This document shows, piece after piece, positions 1-12,751 of a stretch of DNA of 64,000 bases. A program made the translations under genes and the position numbers. Source of the DNA: Escallonia rubra (taxonomy: Eukaryota; Streptophyta; Magnoliopsida; Escalloniales; Escalloniaceae); the NCBI GenBank assembly GCA_033065855.1, contig JAVXUO010001842.1:1-64000 (forward strand), written 5' to 3'. The number at the start of each line of letters is the position of its first letter. The first letter of the stretch is position 1. The notes under the pieces were generated by a model. It did no database searches, was not told the origin of the DNA, and saw nothing but the letters and a program-made list of their open reading frames with translations.

Positions 1-1737
1 GATTGGTAGATCATTAGAAACAATTGGCGAACATTTTCTGACTAGAATTGACTTTGGGGTTTAAGTTGAGTCAACTCAAGGGACTACCACATGCATTTTT
101 ATACAACAAGGTGTATGACGGGTTCTGGCCAATGAAATCAGAAGCTGTATGTGCAGTGCTCCCTGCAAAGAATTTTAACAGTCAAATTCCACCGACTGAG
201 GTAACAATATGTATTGACTATGCATGAACGTACTCAGGTATGCATAGGTTCCAAATGGCCCTCCAAGAGCAGGGTTCTATGCTTGTAGCTTATATTAGCA
301 TAATAGCTCATTTTTTCCATATATATTAGATCAAAGTAAATGTTTGTGAGCTTGTGGACACTCCAATGGAAAGGTTCCACCATCAAGTCTAGTCTCAAGA
401 GCTTGAAAGCCACATATGACCAGGCTCAACCAAATAACAGCTTTGAGTTTCTATGTTATTTCTTCTTTTATAGATGCGCTTATTAGGAACGCTTGGGACG
501 AATGCTCTGGAATCATTAGCTTTGAATGATATACTATTACTTGATGTGACTTGAACAAAGGTTAGTGCCAAGTTGGAGTTGTGGAGATGAACCAAGGGCT
601 TTAGGTCAAGCAGGACCGACTTGCTAAGGCAGAGCCACAAGAGTGAAACTTTCAGTAAGACTAGGATGTCTGAGGGTCAAGTAAATACGAAAGGTCAAGA
701 GGTGCCTAAGAAGTATATCTTGGATAAGTATTGCACAACAAGGGAGAGATTGCAGATGTTAACTATACAGTAATAGCAGGATTGAGAACTTATATAAGTA
801 CTTTTGGGGTGCTTTGCAATCTTAATATTCTTTCAACTCGGAGGAAAGATTTTATTAGAGGGTGCAGAGGAGAGCTATGTGAAATGCAACTCAAGCGCAA
901 ACGCTCAGGTGAATAATCGAGGCCACACAAGGAAGATTAAATCAGAAAGAGAGTGTTCACAGAAAGTTGGCAAGGTACCAGTTAAGAAAGGATAAGAGCA
1001 TCAGTGGAGATGGCTTGATAATGTCCAAAGTTGGGAAGGAAGGAAACCCAATTGGTGCCAAGTTGATGGGGTAAGAAGAGGCAGGTTATAAGAACATCGG
1101 TACAAACAGTGAGGATGGACTTGATTGCCGGATGTCTGTCAGAAATAATGAGATTAGAGCAAAAGGATTCATTTAGTTGGCTGAAATAAGAGTGTCCTTA
1201 ATCATGACATATTCACATCAAGTGTACTGCATGAATGTCCTTTTTTTGCTTTTCCTAACAATTCTGTGTGAAGTTATCAAAGTTGTTTGAAAACATAATA
1301 TGCTATTTGGCATGATTGTAAAGTCTCTTTCTTGTTGCTTTTCAATGATGTTGTACTTAGTGTGCATCTCTAATAATAGGCTTAATCTTGAATGCCCCTC
1401 CTCCTTATGTGTAGAGCTTCTATATGGATTTTTTTGGCATAACAATTAAGGTTTTTAGCGGCATATTTGGTAAATCTTGAGGCTTTGATTGAGGCTTCAT
1501 CTCATGTCGAATGCTGAACAAGTAGTATTTTTAGTTTATACTTAATTCTGGTTCACTTGGTCAGGCTTGGAAAGCGTGACTGGTTTAGTGGCTGTGTCTT
1601 GAAATTCAGAATGCTACAGAAAATGCTATTCTTCTGTCCATGAGATGCAGTCTATGAGTCTATTCTCGTGTCTTTCATATGAATATGCTGTTCCAACGTT
1701 ATCTTATAATCTATTAACCAGATGAGAGTCTCAACAG
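1..1737. other. Gene-free stretch, probably the first intron of the phosphatase gene
   Basis: No exon, RNA gene or classifiable transposon could be recognised here. Short open frames exist on both strands but none resembles a known family. The first coding exon of the downstream histidine-phosphatase gene, which must carry the Arg-His-Gly catalytic motif, was searched for in all + frames and not found. The stretch is therefore inferred to be intron, with exon 1 beyond the left edge. Confidence 0.4.
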
Positions 1738-4682
1738 GCAAATGGTATGCTTGAGGAATACAAATTGGCTTCTGAAGGTGTTAATCAAGCACAGTTAGCT
1801 GGAGAAGCATTCCTTAAGGCAAGTGTTTGTCTTAAAGGTTTCCTTTTCCAAAATAAGGAGAATCTGTTTCAAGCATAGCATATCGCTGTAGCTTCCAATC
1901 CAAGTTCTATCTTTCCTTTTGGTGCTTGCACAACTGGCTTCACGTGCTCTTTCTGCACTTTATTTTTACTGTGATAACCTATTTGGTGAGGCTTTTGTTT
2001 CCATTCTAGCGGTAGAAACTTTGTCAGTCATTTCTATTGTGTGGTAGTGTTATTCTGTTGAGCCTCTTCTAGATTAGGTTCGAAACTAATCTTTACATCA
2101 CATATCCTTAGTTCATGAACTGGAAGCTCTTAAGACTGTTTTAGCAAAGCGTAACAGTTAATGGAGTTGGATGACATAATTTTTTAAGGTTAGATGTTTG
2201 ATTGATTTCAGAATGAGGATTATGAGATAAAATGGTCTACTTGCTAGAACATAGGATGAGAAATGAGGCATCAGAGTATCTAACAATTGCCGAAAGGGCT
2301 GATCTCGCACTGCTCAATAATCCCAAAAGTCAAGGGCTAAGTTGACGCAAGTAGATGGTGTTTCATCCCAGACGTGAGAAAAATCTGTATATCACCATTA
2401 TTTTTGTTGAAATCCTGACTTCAGTTATATAGCCCTGCGACACTTTTGTAAAAATCACAAATGGCATTCCCTTGGTAGCATTCCATCTCCTGGCCAGTGT
2501 GCATATTGCAAAGCGTGTGGATATATATATCTATAAATGGCATTAATACGGGACGGGCTGAATGAATTATATACTTGCAGGAACTGAAGGAAGAAAACAT
2601 ACCACTTGAAAATGTCCGAATATGTTACTCTCCATTCTCAAGGACCAGTCACACTGCTAAAGTGGCTGCATCTGCTTTAAATATTCCTTTTGACGGACCT
2701 CAATGCAAGGTAACCTTGTCTTATGGCTTAAACAAGAAAGAACTCATCTCAAATGTATTCATTGTATGATGCTTTGGCAATAATTAGTTTATAGCTCTGG
2801 TACTCGTCATTCAGTTAGTTATCATATAATATTTGACCTGAATCACCTGATTGTGTTATTCCGGATGTGACACTCTACGATCATTGGAAGGACAAATATG
2901 ACAAGGAAAAATAACAGCAGAATAGAGCTGGTCGTTCTTGGGAAGGTATAGCTTATCCTAATTGAATTTGGAGACACTCGCAGGGGCTACCAAAGCACAA
3001 TGATAAGGTGTTTGTTATGCCCCTAAGTATTGATAAAGCTGGAGTAATTTGGGGCCTCAAATGAGTCAGAAGGAGATTCGCGTGTGTCAGTGTGTGTATT
3101 CCTGTTTTATCATGTGGATATAATAACCTTGTTGTCTTTTCAAAGCATAGAGTTTTATAGATTTGAAAATGTGTTAAGCTTTTAGATTTTGGTTCACTTT
3201 GCTCTGGATTATATATTTGTTTGGACAGGCTATAGAAGAATTTCGGGAGCGCTTCTTTGGTCCTTCATTTGAACTTATGTCTCATGATAAAGTAAGTGCT
3301 ATATCCAAGGACTACTTCTCCATTTTAGTGGAGGTCAAATGACAGATATAATTTGAGCCAATATTAATTGATCGAGATTCTTTTGGCTGTCGATCAATCT
3401 ACTTCAGTCTTCCAATTGGCATAGGCAGTTACCACTAGAGAGTGATGCTGAGTTCAGGTTCAAATTTTGATTTTTGAGCCTTTATTTACTGCAGTATTTG
3501 GATATATGGGCTCTCGACGAGAAAGATCCGTTTATGCCTCCAGAAGGTGGAGAAAGTGTTGCTGATGTTGTTTCTAGACTCACAAGAGCTTTGGGAACCA
3601 TAGAATCAGAGTTTCAGGGGTAAAACGTGCACTGTGCTTCTTATCATCCTTGTTCTCTGCCATCTGGAGTAAATCTTTCTCAGATAAAAGCTACAAAATG
3701 CACTTTACGGTAAAATTGATTCTTTCTATGATGATGTGGCAGTAGCAAGGAAGCACGACAAGGGAACACCTTTTTTTTAATCTTCTTTGCATTCTAATTA
3801 TTAAGCATGAGCAATTTGTTAGCTTGCTCCCAGACAGCTCAGTAGTGTAACCCAAATTCAGATGTTGCCTCAATCCCCTGTCAACTTTGCTTGTGTACAA
3901 CAAAGAAAAGCATGATTTGGAATGTAGTAACATGAAGAATGTCAAGTCTCCTTTAATTGCATTCTTGTAACCTATGGTACCCAAGACATTGAATATGAAT
4001 CACACAGTGAATATGGAAGCTTTGTTCCCTGTTTTACCCGGTTTTGTGTTGGTATTGATTTGGGGGCTACAGTCTCTACAAATTTGATCTAGCACAGGAA
4101 AAAATCATTTTGGTTTAGGGTCACACATACAACTTCCAAGAAAGAATAATGTTCTTGTTTTAGCATTTGATAGATCTGGAGTGTATTTGCACCATGAGCT
4201 CCTCACTTAAGTATGAGCCCTTTTAGGGAGCATAGAAGAAGCATAGCTGAGGGCTTGCATTGAATGACTTATACAGCATGCATGGAGCTTTTCATGTGGC
4301 ATGTGAATCATTGGGGTGGACACCGACACATAATCATAGGACCACGGATACATTACAGAACTGCGTCAATACATGCCATTCAGTCTTATTTTGCTGTTGA
4401 AGTTCCTAGTTCCCTTCGTTAGGCAATTTATAATTCAACTTTGTGGATACAGATTGTATGGACAAGACTAACGATGCTTTAGTTTACAGGTGTGCAATCT
4501 TGGTCGTCAGCCATGGTGATCCCTTGCAGATCTTACAGACAATACTTAATGCGGCTAAACAGCAAGAAGGGTCCAACGGTAGTGACTTGACATCGAGAAT
4601 ACAGTCAGTAAAAGTTCAGTCCATCCTTTCACAGCACCGGAAGTTTGCCCTTCTCACAGGAGAACTCCGAGCAGTTGTGTAA
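1738..4682 (+). CDS. Histidine phosphatase family protein (phosphoglycerate-mutase-like), 3' five exons, 5' incomplete
   Basis: Exons are 1738-1818, 2581-2709, 3229-3291, 3495-3619 and 4490-4682, giving 196 residues in one frame to a TAA stop. Segments typical of the plant phosphoglycerate-mutase-like family are visible: YKLASEGVNQAQLAGE, RICYSPFSRTSHTAKVAA, IWALDEKDPFMPPEGGES, ILVVSHGDPLQ and SQHRKFALLTGEL. The His of SHGDP is the second catalytic histidine of the superfamily; the first, in the RHG motif, should lie on an exon left of the window. The family hydrolyses or transfers phosphoryl groups through a phosphohistidine; the substrate of this plant clade is unknown, so no gene symbol is given. 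The first intron here has a GC donor (AAG then GCAAGT at 1819) and a normal CAG acceptor before 2581. The other three have GT donors, and phase is kept across every junction. No frameshift or internal stop is seen, so the gene is probably functional. Confidence 0.85.
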
Positions 4683-5521
4683 ACCAAAGCGTCCATCATC
4701 GAGGCGAGGTACTTACCACATCAAAGAGATTATGCTTGCTGAAGATGGCTACTCTATTCTTGAAGTGAACTTCTTAACAAATTACCCAGGTGTTCACACA
4801 GTTTAAACGCGTATACTTGATTGATTTAGTGAAGCTTAAGTGGTTACTGTAACTAAATCAAGTATTTTTTTTTACTTGTTAGCCACCAAAACTCTTTAAT
4901 GTTACTTGGTGCAAGCATTACAACTATTGCTATGACTCGCTGCAGCTATCTACACTTGACTTTCTTCACATGCTTACCCAACAAGAAAGCGACTTTGATG
5001 GAGCCTTGATGTCTTGGTGGTTAATTGAAGTTGCACTCCTCCCAGTAATTAATTTTCTGATTATTTTAATTTAGAAATTTACAAAATAAGATTCTTTGGA
5101 TTAGTGTTGTGAAGGCGGGTGGCGACTAAAAGCGGTGCTTCAGTTGACATTCAAACAATTAGACCAACTTTTGGCTAGAAACAGAATTTGCACCGAATGA
5201 TGTCTTCTTCTGATCAGTTGAGTGGACTTAACCCGGGCAGTTGTGGCAATTTTCAGCAGATCGTTGTGTGCAACTTGTATGAACCTACACCAACGCAAGC
5301 AGTGTGGTTCCCTACGACGCAGTATTTAGTAACTACGTGCTGAACAGTATAAAAAAGGTTTGACAAAATTTGAAGTTGGCATGTTGAAGTACTTTGGGCA
5401 ATTGCGCGTCCTAGAACTATGAAGTTGCCATGCTGGAGTAGTGAATCAAGTCGATGTAATTGTGTCTACCAAAGAACGTTTGGTTCCTCTTTGTGGTGAT
5501 AGGTACAAGGACAGAGAAGGG

Positions 5522-5524
<3 letters not shown>
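4683..5524. other. 3' UTR and intergenic stretch
   Basis: AT-rich sequence after the phosphatase stop. Nothing beyond likely 3' UTR could be supported; no poly(A) site can be fixed by eye. Confidence 0.4.

Positions 5525-5557
<33 letters not shown>
5525..5557. repeat. (AG)n microsatellite
   Basis: About 16 uninterrupted AG units, directly visible. It lies just left of the GC-cored inverted-repeat element. Confidence 0.9.
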
Positions 5558-5559
<2 letters not shown>

Positions 5560-5589
5560 CAGAAAAGGGTAACAGAAAACAAAAAGAGA

Positions 5590-6095
5590 TGCAAGGGTCT
5601 GTTTGACAAAAAAAAAATTTTGATTTTCAGTTTTTAAAGAACAGCTTATTATTATTTTTTTTTACAAAAACAAGTAGGTGTTTGATAACCTTTTTTTTTT
5701 AGTTTTTTAGTTTTTTGTGTTTGGTAACCCTTTTTTTTGTGGTGGTTTGCGGTGGCGGGGCGTAGCGGTGGTCGACGATGGTGGTGGCCTGCGATGGTGG
5801 CCGACAGTGGCTGCCGGCGGTGGTGGTCGGAGGTGGCTGCCGGCGGCCTGTCAGTGGTGGATGTCGGGCGGCAGTGAGCGGTGGCTGTCGGCGGTGGTGG
5901 CTACCGACGGCCGGAAGTGACTGTCGGTGGCGGTGGGTGTGTTGTGGTGGAGGTCTCAAAAAAAAATTAAGTGAAAAAAAAAAGTGATTTTTTAAATTGA
6001 AAAAAAAAATGGTTACCAAACGCTCTTTTTTTTTCAATTTTTAAAACTGAAAAAAAAGAGAGAAAAAATAAGGAATGTCAAACGTTACCTGAGTT
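5590..6095 (+). mobile_element. Non-autonomous inverted-repeat element with a GC-rich core, copy 1
   Basis: The ends are imperfect inverted repeats: GTCTGTTTGACA at the left and TGTCAAACGTTACC at the right. AT-rich arms contain subterminal GTAGGTGTTTGATAACC and GTGTTTGGTAACCC, answered on the right by GGTTACCAAACGC. Between them (about 5738-5950) is a strongly G-rich core of degenerate GGTGGTGG and GCCGGCGG units. Open frames across the core are products of the repeat, not genes. A second copy in the opposite orientation lies at 62045-62452. The superfamily is uncertain because no clean target-site duplication was found; a hAT- or Mutator-related MITE is possible. Confidence 0.65.
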
Positions 6096-6899
6096 TCTTT
6101 TATGTCACTTATCTGTTATTTGGCACATACTAGTAGCATAGCATGCACCCATGAGTTACCACTGCTGCGCTTGGTCACAGAATCCGATCCATTTTTTGCA
6201 GCCAGATCGTATGCAGTTCCTTTCACAAGTGTTCAACTAGCTGCTCCAAAAAAATTTCACAGAGTGATTTTGTTGGCTCTTGATTTTTACTTTTTTTCCC
6301 CATTTTCTTACTTTATCATGGCAAGTAATGCCTTTGTTGGCTTAGATGTTTATTCTTTTGGTTAAACTTTTGCAGGATTTTGAAAAGTAAGGAACCCTTT
6401 GGGTCTCTGATATCCTGTATTATTAATACTCCTTCAAACCAAAAAATCCACGCCAAATTCCTTGTCTCTCTTTCCTTAAAGAACAACAGTCCCATCTTCC
6501 CAAGAATCTCATGAAGGGGCTACGGAATGCAAAATAATTACTCAATGCTTCAGCAATTGGATTCAAGTTTGCTTTCCTCCCAACACTATTTCTACTTGAT
6601 ATCTTCCCCTCAGAGAGAGTGATTCCGGAAAGACGACACCACATCTCTAAAGAAAACCCAGAACAACAGATGATCAAACTAGAAGGAAATCCAATCCTTC
6701 GAAACCAATAATAGCACTAAAAGCTGTATCCACATAAACAAAGAACGTACTGGTGCAGTTACAAGCTGAAAATCCTGCAGAATTTATCCCGATATCAAGC
6801 TAAAGACGGAACAAATCAGACCAAAAATAAGAAGCAGCCTTGCGAGGAGGAGGAGAAGAAACTCTAAATAAATCTTAATGGGCCAAAGCTGACACGATA
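6096..6899. other. Intergenic stretch
   Basis: No gene or classifiable repeat was recognised. Open frames of about 85 residues on both strands match nothing known to me. Confidence 0.35.
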
Positions 6900-6904
6900 C
6901 TCGA

Positions 6905-7960
6905 TTACACATAAGCGACATGACTCACTACTCGATTGATTGGTCTGAGGTTATCAACACAATATCTAAAAAGTTTTAACATCTTCGTAAGGGAAGGGAA
7001 AAACCAAGTCGTTTCTAAAAGGTAAAAACTCATTGGGAAATGTTGCGCCTCCCGTTTTCCTTTTGAAAATTGAAGATAGAGAATGAAAACATGCTTGATT
7101 ATGTTTTCAACAAGAAGATAGAAAGTAAATGCTCGGTACCTCATAGACGGTGTTAATTGCCCCAAGAGAGAATCAAAATCTAAGCAAAGCATGTAGATTT
7201 TACTAACCAATTAAAATGACAAGGTGGAGCCGTAATAGATTAGACTGTACCTAAAGGCAATGTGGGGAAAGAAGTACCAAGAAGGGCATTTAAAAGGATG
7301 TAAACATCTTTCAGAGAGCTTTACTGAATTGGACAAGATCTGGTGTCTTCGCAAGCGTATGAAGACATGTCATAGCATTCGTCCAAACACTAAATGCAAT
7401 CTCCATTATTGAGCAAGGGTTCATCAACAACATGATCTTTCGTTCACAAAGTTTTGGCTGGGTGGGTTGGAGCTGGGAGAGAGGAGGCGGTGGAGTTGGG
7501 GCCTGGGGGACTGGGGGAGCGTTATCAGATGTAACAGAAGTACATGGTGTAATTCAACTGCGACATAGAGTGAAGATCATATGTTCAGTACGGTGTATGT
7601 TGCAAGTGGCATAAAGTGAATCATTTTAGATGACCAAAGTTACAGAACATCTTTATCTGCAAGCAAAAGCATAACACGAAAATTTACATATCAAAAAGAT
7701 CAAAAACATACATACGGGTAATCCTGAATCTAATATGACTCTCATGAAGAACTTGGTTTCTGGCAACGATATGCTTACGGCTGCAAAATTTATCAAGATA
7801 GATATATAGTATATTATGCCAAACAAGCGCTGCAGGAGAACACACCCTGAAAACTAGCTATCCAAGTGAGGAACCCACGGCAGAGTATCCCGATGACTAG
7901 CCTATGTAGGAGTGTAGGACTGCATCATTCGCTTCTGTTTATCCCTCAACTGATTTAACA
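6905..7960 (-). pseudogene. Broken partial duplicate of the EF-hand gene (exon 7 plus flanking introns)
   Basis: This stretch can be aligned by eye with 13740-14660 of the intact EF-hand gene, in the same orientation. The counterpart of exon 7 is at 7140-7190 on the minus strand and reads ALLRF, stop, FSLGAINTVYE, against ALLKIGFSLDSPAFYTVLE in the intact gene. It has lost 6 bp, carries an in-frame TGA and has AT instead of AG at its splice acceptor; the GT donor remains. Intron similarity continues on both sides (around 7260-7340, 7560-7760 and 7770-7930). The counterpart of exon 6 appears to be deleted. It cannot encode a working protein. Confidence 0.75.
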
Positions 7961-8170
7961 ATCGAAACCAGCTGCAGCTTGTATATAACTTGTAATGAAT
8001 CTCTTCCCCCAATTTTGTAGATTTTGCTGTCAGTCCTTCACAAGAAAGGTATATAATCTTCTGAATCTGGCTACAACTATCAATTCAAAAGAGCAGTTTG
8101 TCCACTTTTTTAATGATAGACACTTTTTACTAGATCCAAAAGTATGTTGTGGTACCTGAAAAGAGTTCAC

Positions 8171-8380
8171 TTATACTTGATTCCTTATTTCTTGTTGTAA
8201 TTTCTCTCTCATCGATTCTAGTTTCCCTTTCCATAAGAAACTTATAACAGCAAATAACGAATCGAGTATCGGTGAGAGAGATCTGATAACACAAATAGCA
8301 ACCTGAACAACTGACTGAAGCCGACTAACAAGAAGCTTACATGCTGATGTCATGAACTCGCCGGATATCCTAGCGGCCAA
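8171..8380 (-). CDS. Possible small hydrophobic protein, 69 aa, unrecognised
   Basis: The open frame encodes a short protein with a hydrophobic central half (LLVSRLQSVVQVAICVI, then PILDSLFAVISFLW) and a charged C-terminus (KGKLESMREKLQQE). This arrangement could be a membrane-associated helix or helices followed by a cytosolic tail. The minus-strand sequence upstream (about 8850-8960) is rich in TC and AACCCT, like a plant 5' UTR. I do not recognise the family and see no intron. It lies between two transposon-derived stretches, so it may equally be a chance frame. No function is proposed. Confidence 0.25.
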   Translation of the reverse strand: MAARISGEFMTSACKLLVSRLQSVVQVAICVIRSLSPILDSLFAVISFLWKGKLESMREKLQQEIRNQV

Positions 8381-9239
8381 ACTTCAAATATGTGGGTCGG
8401 TGGGTTTCCTGTATGTTATTCTCATAACAGCACCGTCTAAGTGTAGCACTAGTTCAGCTTTTGGATTTGTGACCAACGACTGGATTCAAGGAACTCTGGT
8501 ACATCTGAATGCCTCGACAATTATTTTCTTTAAAAAAGAAATTCATTTTCTTACACAATTCAGTTCTTTTTTTTTTTTTTGGATAATTAAGAAACGGTAC
8601 AATCATATGGCAACTTCACTGAGCAACCTATTTTCTAAAAACAAAATTCATATACGAAAACTAACACACAAGATTCCAGAGCATTATATTCCTTGTTCAT
8701 CAAAGAACTACGGTCGTAAAAAGTACAACAAACAAGACTGGAAGCAAATTTAGTTACATCCAACTGTTCAAGAAATCATAACAGGAATAAACATATTGGC
8801 AGGTCTGAGTGGGCAAGGAGGAGAGATAAATGGTAAAGGTTCCGGAAAAGGCTAGGGTTCTAAGGGGCTATGAGACCAGACCAGTAGGTAGGCAGCGATG
8901 AGGGAGACCGAAGAAAGGTTCTTGAATTTGATGAGGGTTTGAGTTTCAAGATGAGGAAAATTGACGTATGAAAGGAAGTCAGAGAAAAGGGAGTAGGGAC
9001 TCAGGGCCTTATAATGGTGCAGACACTCCATTCTTGGAGGCCTTATATTTATATATTACGCTTTTTACTATTGTTTTGTCTAGGCTTAATGATAATAGTC
9101 CTACTTAGTTCAGTTCAGTCCAGTTAGCCCATTTTAGGTGGTTCACCCCAGGTTAAAGTCTAGATAAGATAGGACGTATTAGATTTAATGATCTGTCCAA
9201 GAATGCAGATTAATCACATGTGATATATCAAAATAGGTG

Positions 9240-10480
9240 GTCTTATTCCCTAGAGTTCGTTTGAAAAAAAAATTAGATGAGGGAAGGAAACCGGCCGGTT
9301 TTCGACTAAACCGACCAGTTCCACCTTTGAACCAGCCGATAGGGTTGATTTAGACTTTTCAGCCTATTTTAGTCTTATCTCTTAGAGGTGATAAGCACGA
9401 TCAAATGGTCTCCTTCTGCATTACTGCCTCAAATCTCTATAGAAAAGGCCCCAGGATGCTCCAAAAGGGACAGACAGTAGGAGAGAGAAAACCTCCAAGA
9501 GAGAAGTGACTAGAATAGAAATCCCGACTTTCCGTATCCATCACATACCAGAATTTCGAACCAGCTATAACTTTCTCATACGATATCCAATTCAGGCAAT
9601 TCAAAGCCTAAATCGTGTATTTTCTTGAAAGCTACAACTTCGTAAAAGAAATCGAATCCATCAGAGGTCATCTTCAGGCCCAAAACGACGTTTTTTAACT
9701 GGGTAGACTCCCTTTGTTTACAATGTTCGATCCATGCTTGCATCAAGTAGTCGGCAATCCAAACTCAAGGTATAATTCTATATCATCGTGCTTTTTCTTA
9801 GAATAGAATAGATCAGATCCCCTCCCCACAATCAAATTTTGGTCCACGAAAAATCAAAAACAGTAATCTAAACTTTCCATTAGATGAGGTTGGGATAATA
9901 ATTCTCTTAGGATTAGAATTCTGCCAGGAGAAGAATTTTGCTTGGATTAAACTTCTAGTCCACTAAGAGCTTTAAAACATTCAACTAGAGAAAATTAATT
10001 GAATTAGGTCTCTGAAGAAATACAGACCAAGATTCAGGTCGCCTCCACTAGGAACAGTTAGAACTATGAGCTTTTGATGCCGATTTGTCCGATCGGGTAG
10101 TAGGCCACTCGACCCCCGATGTTGAGTTCAAACTAAAACTTAAGATTAGTTTAGGTTTTTTCTGTTTCTTGCTTTGAGATAAAAATTACAAAAAACCAAG
10201 TTAGAGACCATTTAGGGTATGATGGGGTGCCTAACACCTTCTCGTCATATAAATTAGTCCACACATCCGAATCTCCGATTTCGAAGATTAGGAAGCTTTA
10301 ATGGGAAATCTAAAGTCAAACTTAGGGTCTTCTTGTTTTCCCTTTGTTTATTATTTTAATTAGCCCTAAAAAAATGAGATGGCGACTCGAGTTAGACCTT
10401 TGGTCAATTTTGGAGGCAATTCGTCACAGATGGGAAAGGGTTAGTCATGACGCGAGTGGTCTAGGGTTTGATAGGGTAAA
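9240..10480. mobile_element. Probable decayed LTR-retrotransposon remnant (Gypsy-type end)
   Basis: The stretch contains phrases common at ends of plant Gypsy elements, such as GGGGTGCCTAACACCTTCTC near 10225 and GATGGCGACTCGAGTT near 10378, but no open reading frame. No target-site duplication or LTR pair could be matched by eye. The assignment rests on resemblance only. Confidence 0.35.
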
Positions 10481-12751
10481 AGGTAAAATAAGGACAGAAA
10501 GGAAGAAAAAGGGGTTTGACTAGTTAAGGTTTATTAAATAAAAAAGGATTTTTTGAATGTTCACGGGAAAAAAGAGAAACAATAGGTAAATGAAGACAAA
10601 CAAAACAAACCCCAGACAAATCTTCTTGGTGCAATTTCTTCTACTCTGGCCGTGATTAAGAATCTGGTGGAGAAAACCCTTCAGTTGTAGGGTTGACCTA
10701 AGTGCATATCGAAGCCTTGCTTGCCCGATTGGCCTCCGAGGTTATTCCAGAGAGAGAAAATTGTTTATAATTGTCACTAAGTATTTCTAGGGATGTCACT
10801 AAAGATATGTAGCAACAAATGATGTTGCTGAGTAGCCAAAAACTTTTAATTTATTTAGTCGCTTTAGCACTTCGTACCTATAATCTATAATGCTTAGTGA
10901 GTGAAACTCCTCAAGATATGACAGAATTTTTTGGACCGACTTCGAGCCTCTCTTAACAACAGCGGTCAGGATGTGAATTATTGACGATCTTGTAACTGCT
11001 TCACTCTGATTATTAATACAACTATTTCTATCACTATCTGAGAAAACAAAAAAGAATGCAAAGCATGGTTTGGTGATTGATTTTCTTACTTAAAGCACTT
11101 GGATAAATATCATATCAAGATGTATATTTGGATGCAAAATGTTTCTCTGGCATGTATCACAATAAAATTTCAAGATTTCAACCAAAAATACATGTAACTG
11201 CTAAATCGTAATAAATATTATAAGAATTCTACATAGCGGCACAACAGACATATTGAGACATACTGTATTTATTAGCGGAGAAACAATGAACTGCTGCATC
11301 ATGTTGCCGCGATGTAAGACATTGATTTCATATTCTACAATTGGCAGCTGGAGAAAGGGAAAAAAAGCAACTAAACGAAGTGACGAAGAAGAAAGCATAT
11401 GGTGAAACATTAAAATTTACAGCTTGAGCAGTTTAGTCAAATTTTTGGTGATTGTAATACCGTGACCTGGAGTTAGTCAAGGGGCTGCCGCGGTTTATAA
11501 TTCTTCTGTTTTATTGGATGTGGGTTTATTCGTTGTCCCATAACACCCCCCACCCCCACCCACCCCCCGTTCGTCCCATTCCAAAGCCACCAGCTCCTAC
11601 TCCAACACTATTAACCGGGTAAAAGAAAAACACTGTCAAACAAATGTGGAAAGTACGCACCGGATAAATCGGAAGAATCAAGATTTAACTGAAGATGGAA
11701 AACCAAAGAAAAAACGGCCCTATCGTCCGGGTCGCCTATAAATTTTTCAATCAGTAACGGTCTCTGTGAGCAGCCAGATCAGTTGTTTGAGCGCTGGACT
11801 AATAAAGTGATTCCTGAGATTTCTGGGAGACGAAAGCAGATGTCATCGCCATTATTTTGCACCGCTAATTGGAGTTGGAATACTGGAGCAAGTCAAGAGA
11901 TCCTTGAGGATTTTGTAGATCCAGGAGGGACCAGTGGCGCACAATCCAAGAAATTGTTGCAGAAGAGATTTGGGGTGGATTAGGGTTAGGGATCTAATTC
12001 TCCCCTCCATTTTTCCATGATTATCCTATTAGTAATTGCATCAGTAGCAACTTGTAATTTTCTGGGAGGGTTTTTGGCAGCGAAGAGGGAGTTGTGGTTG
12101 GTGATGGATGCTGGTAGCAGTGGTAGGTGTTGTTGGCAGCCCTGTTTGCTGCTGGCATGTTCATCAATTACTTTGTTGGGGAGATCTAGTGAGCAGTTTT
12201 GTTTTCATGGCTGTTGATATTCGGAGTGGTAAATGGTGCTGGGTTGGCATCTTGAGCCAAATTGACTGGAATTGGAGACGAAGAAGAAAAGACCCAGATG
12301 AACTTGTGTACCAATAATTCTTTCGGTCAATATTTTCTATCAAAATTCTTGGAATAAGCTTTAAAACGCACTTTGGATATATTGCATCAGATAATAGGCC
12401 ATCTTCAAATTCTTCCTCAGTAACGGCTCCTTAACATGAAAGGGCTTGGTTTTAGACAACAATAAACCACAATGTGCAGAGTGCAATGTGCAAAGTCAGC
12501 TCTAGGCATGTGTAATAACTCCAAACCTCATTATTGCAGATGCAGTTATAGCTACCATTTTTCTCTTTTTCCATTGATTCTCCCTCTCTTTTTGTCTATA
12601 TCACACCCCATGTAGATTAATTTGAACGTTAAATAGAAAACTCAATAGATAGCAATTGTCACAGTCCTACAGGGTTCATCGTGAACCCATGCAATGGCAA
12701 GCCAAATCCTTGCAGCCACAGAGCAGACGCTCTCTATGTTGCACAGAGAAA
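10481..12751. other. Unannotated stretch left of the EF-hand gene
   Basis: The right end should hold the 3' UTR of the minus-strand EF-hand gene. About 11700-12320 has GC-richer, coding-like + strand frames of about 66 residues that match no family I know and may be transposon debris. A C-rich run lies near 11546-11569. Confidence 0.3.

Noticed and set aside
5699..6037. Pro/His-rich and Gly/Trp-rich frames on both strands
   Set aside because: They translate the G-rich core of a MITE-like element; all frames of such a repeat stay open.
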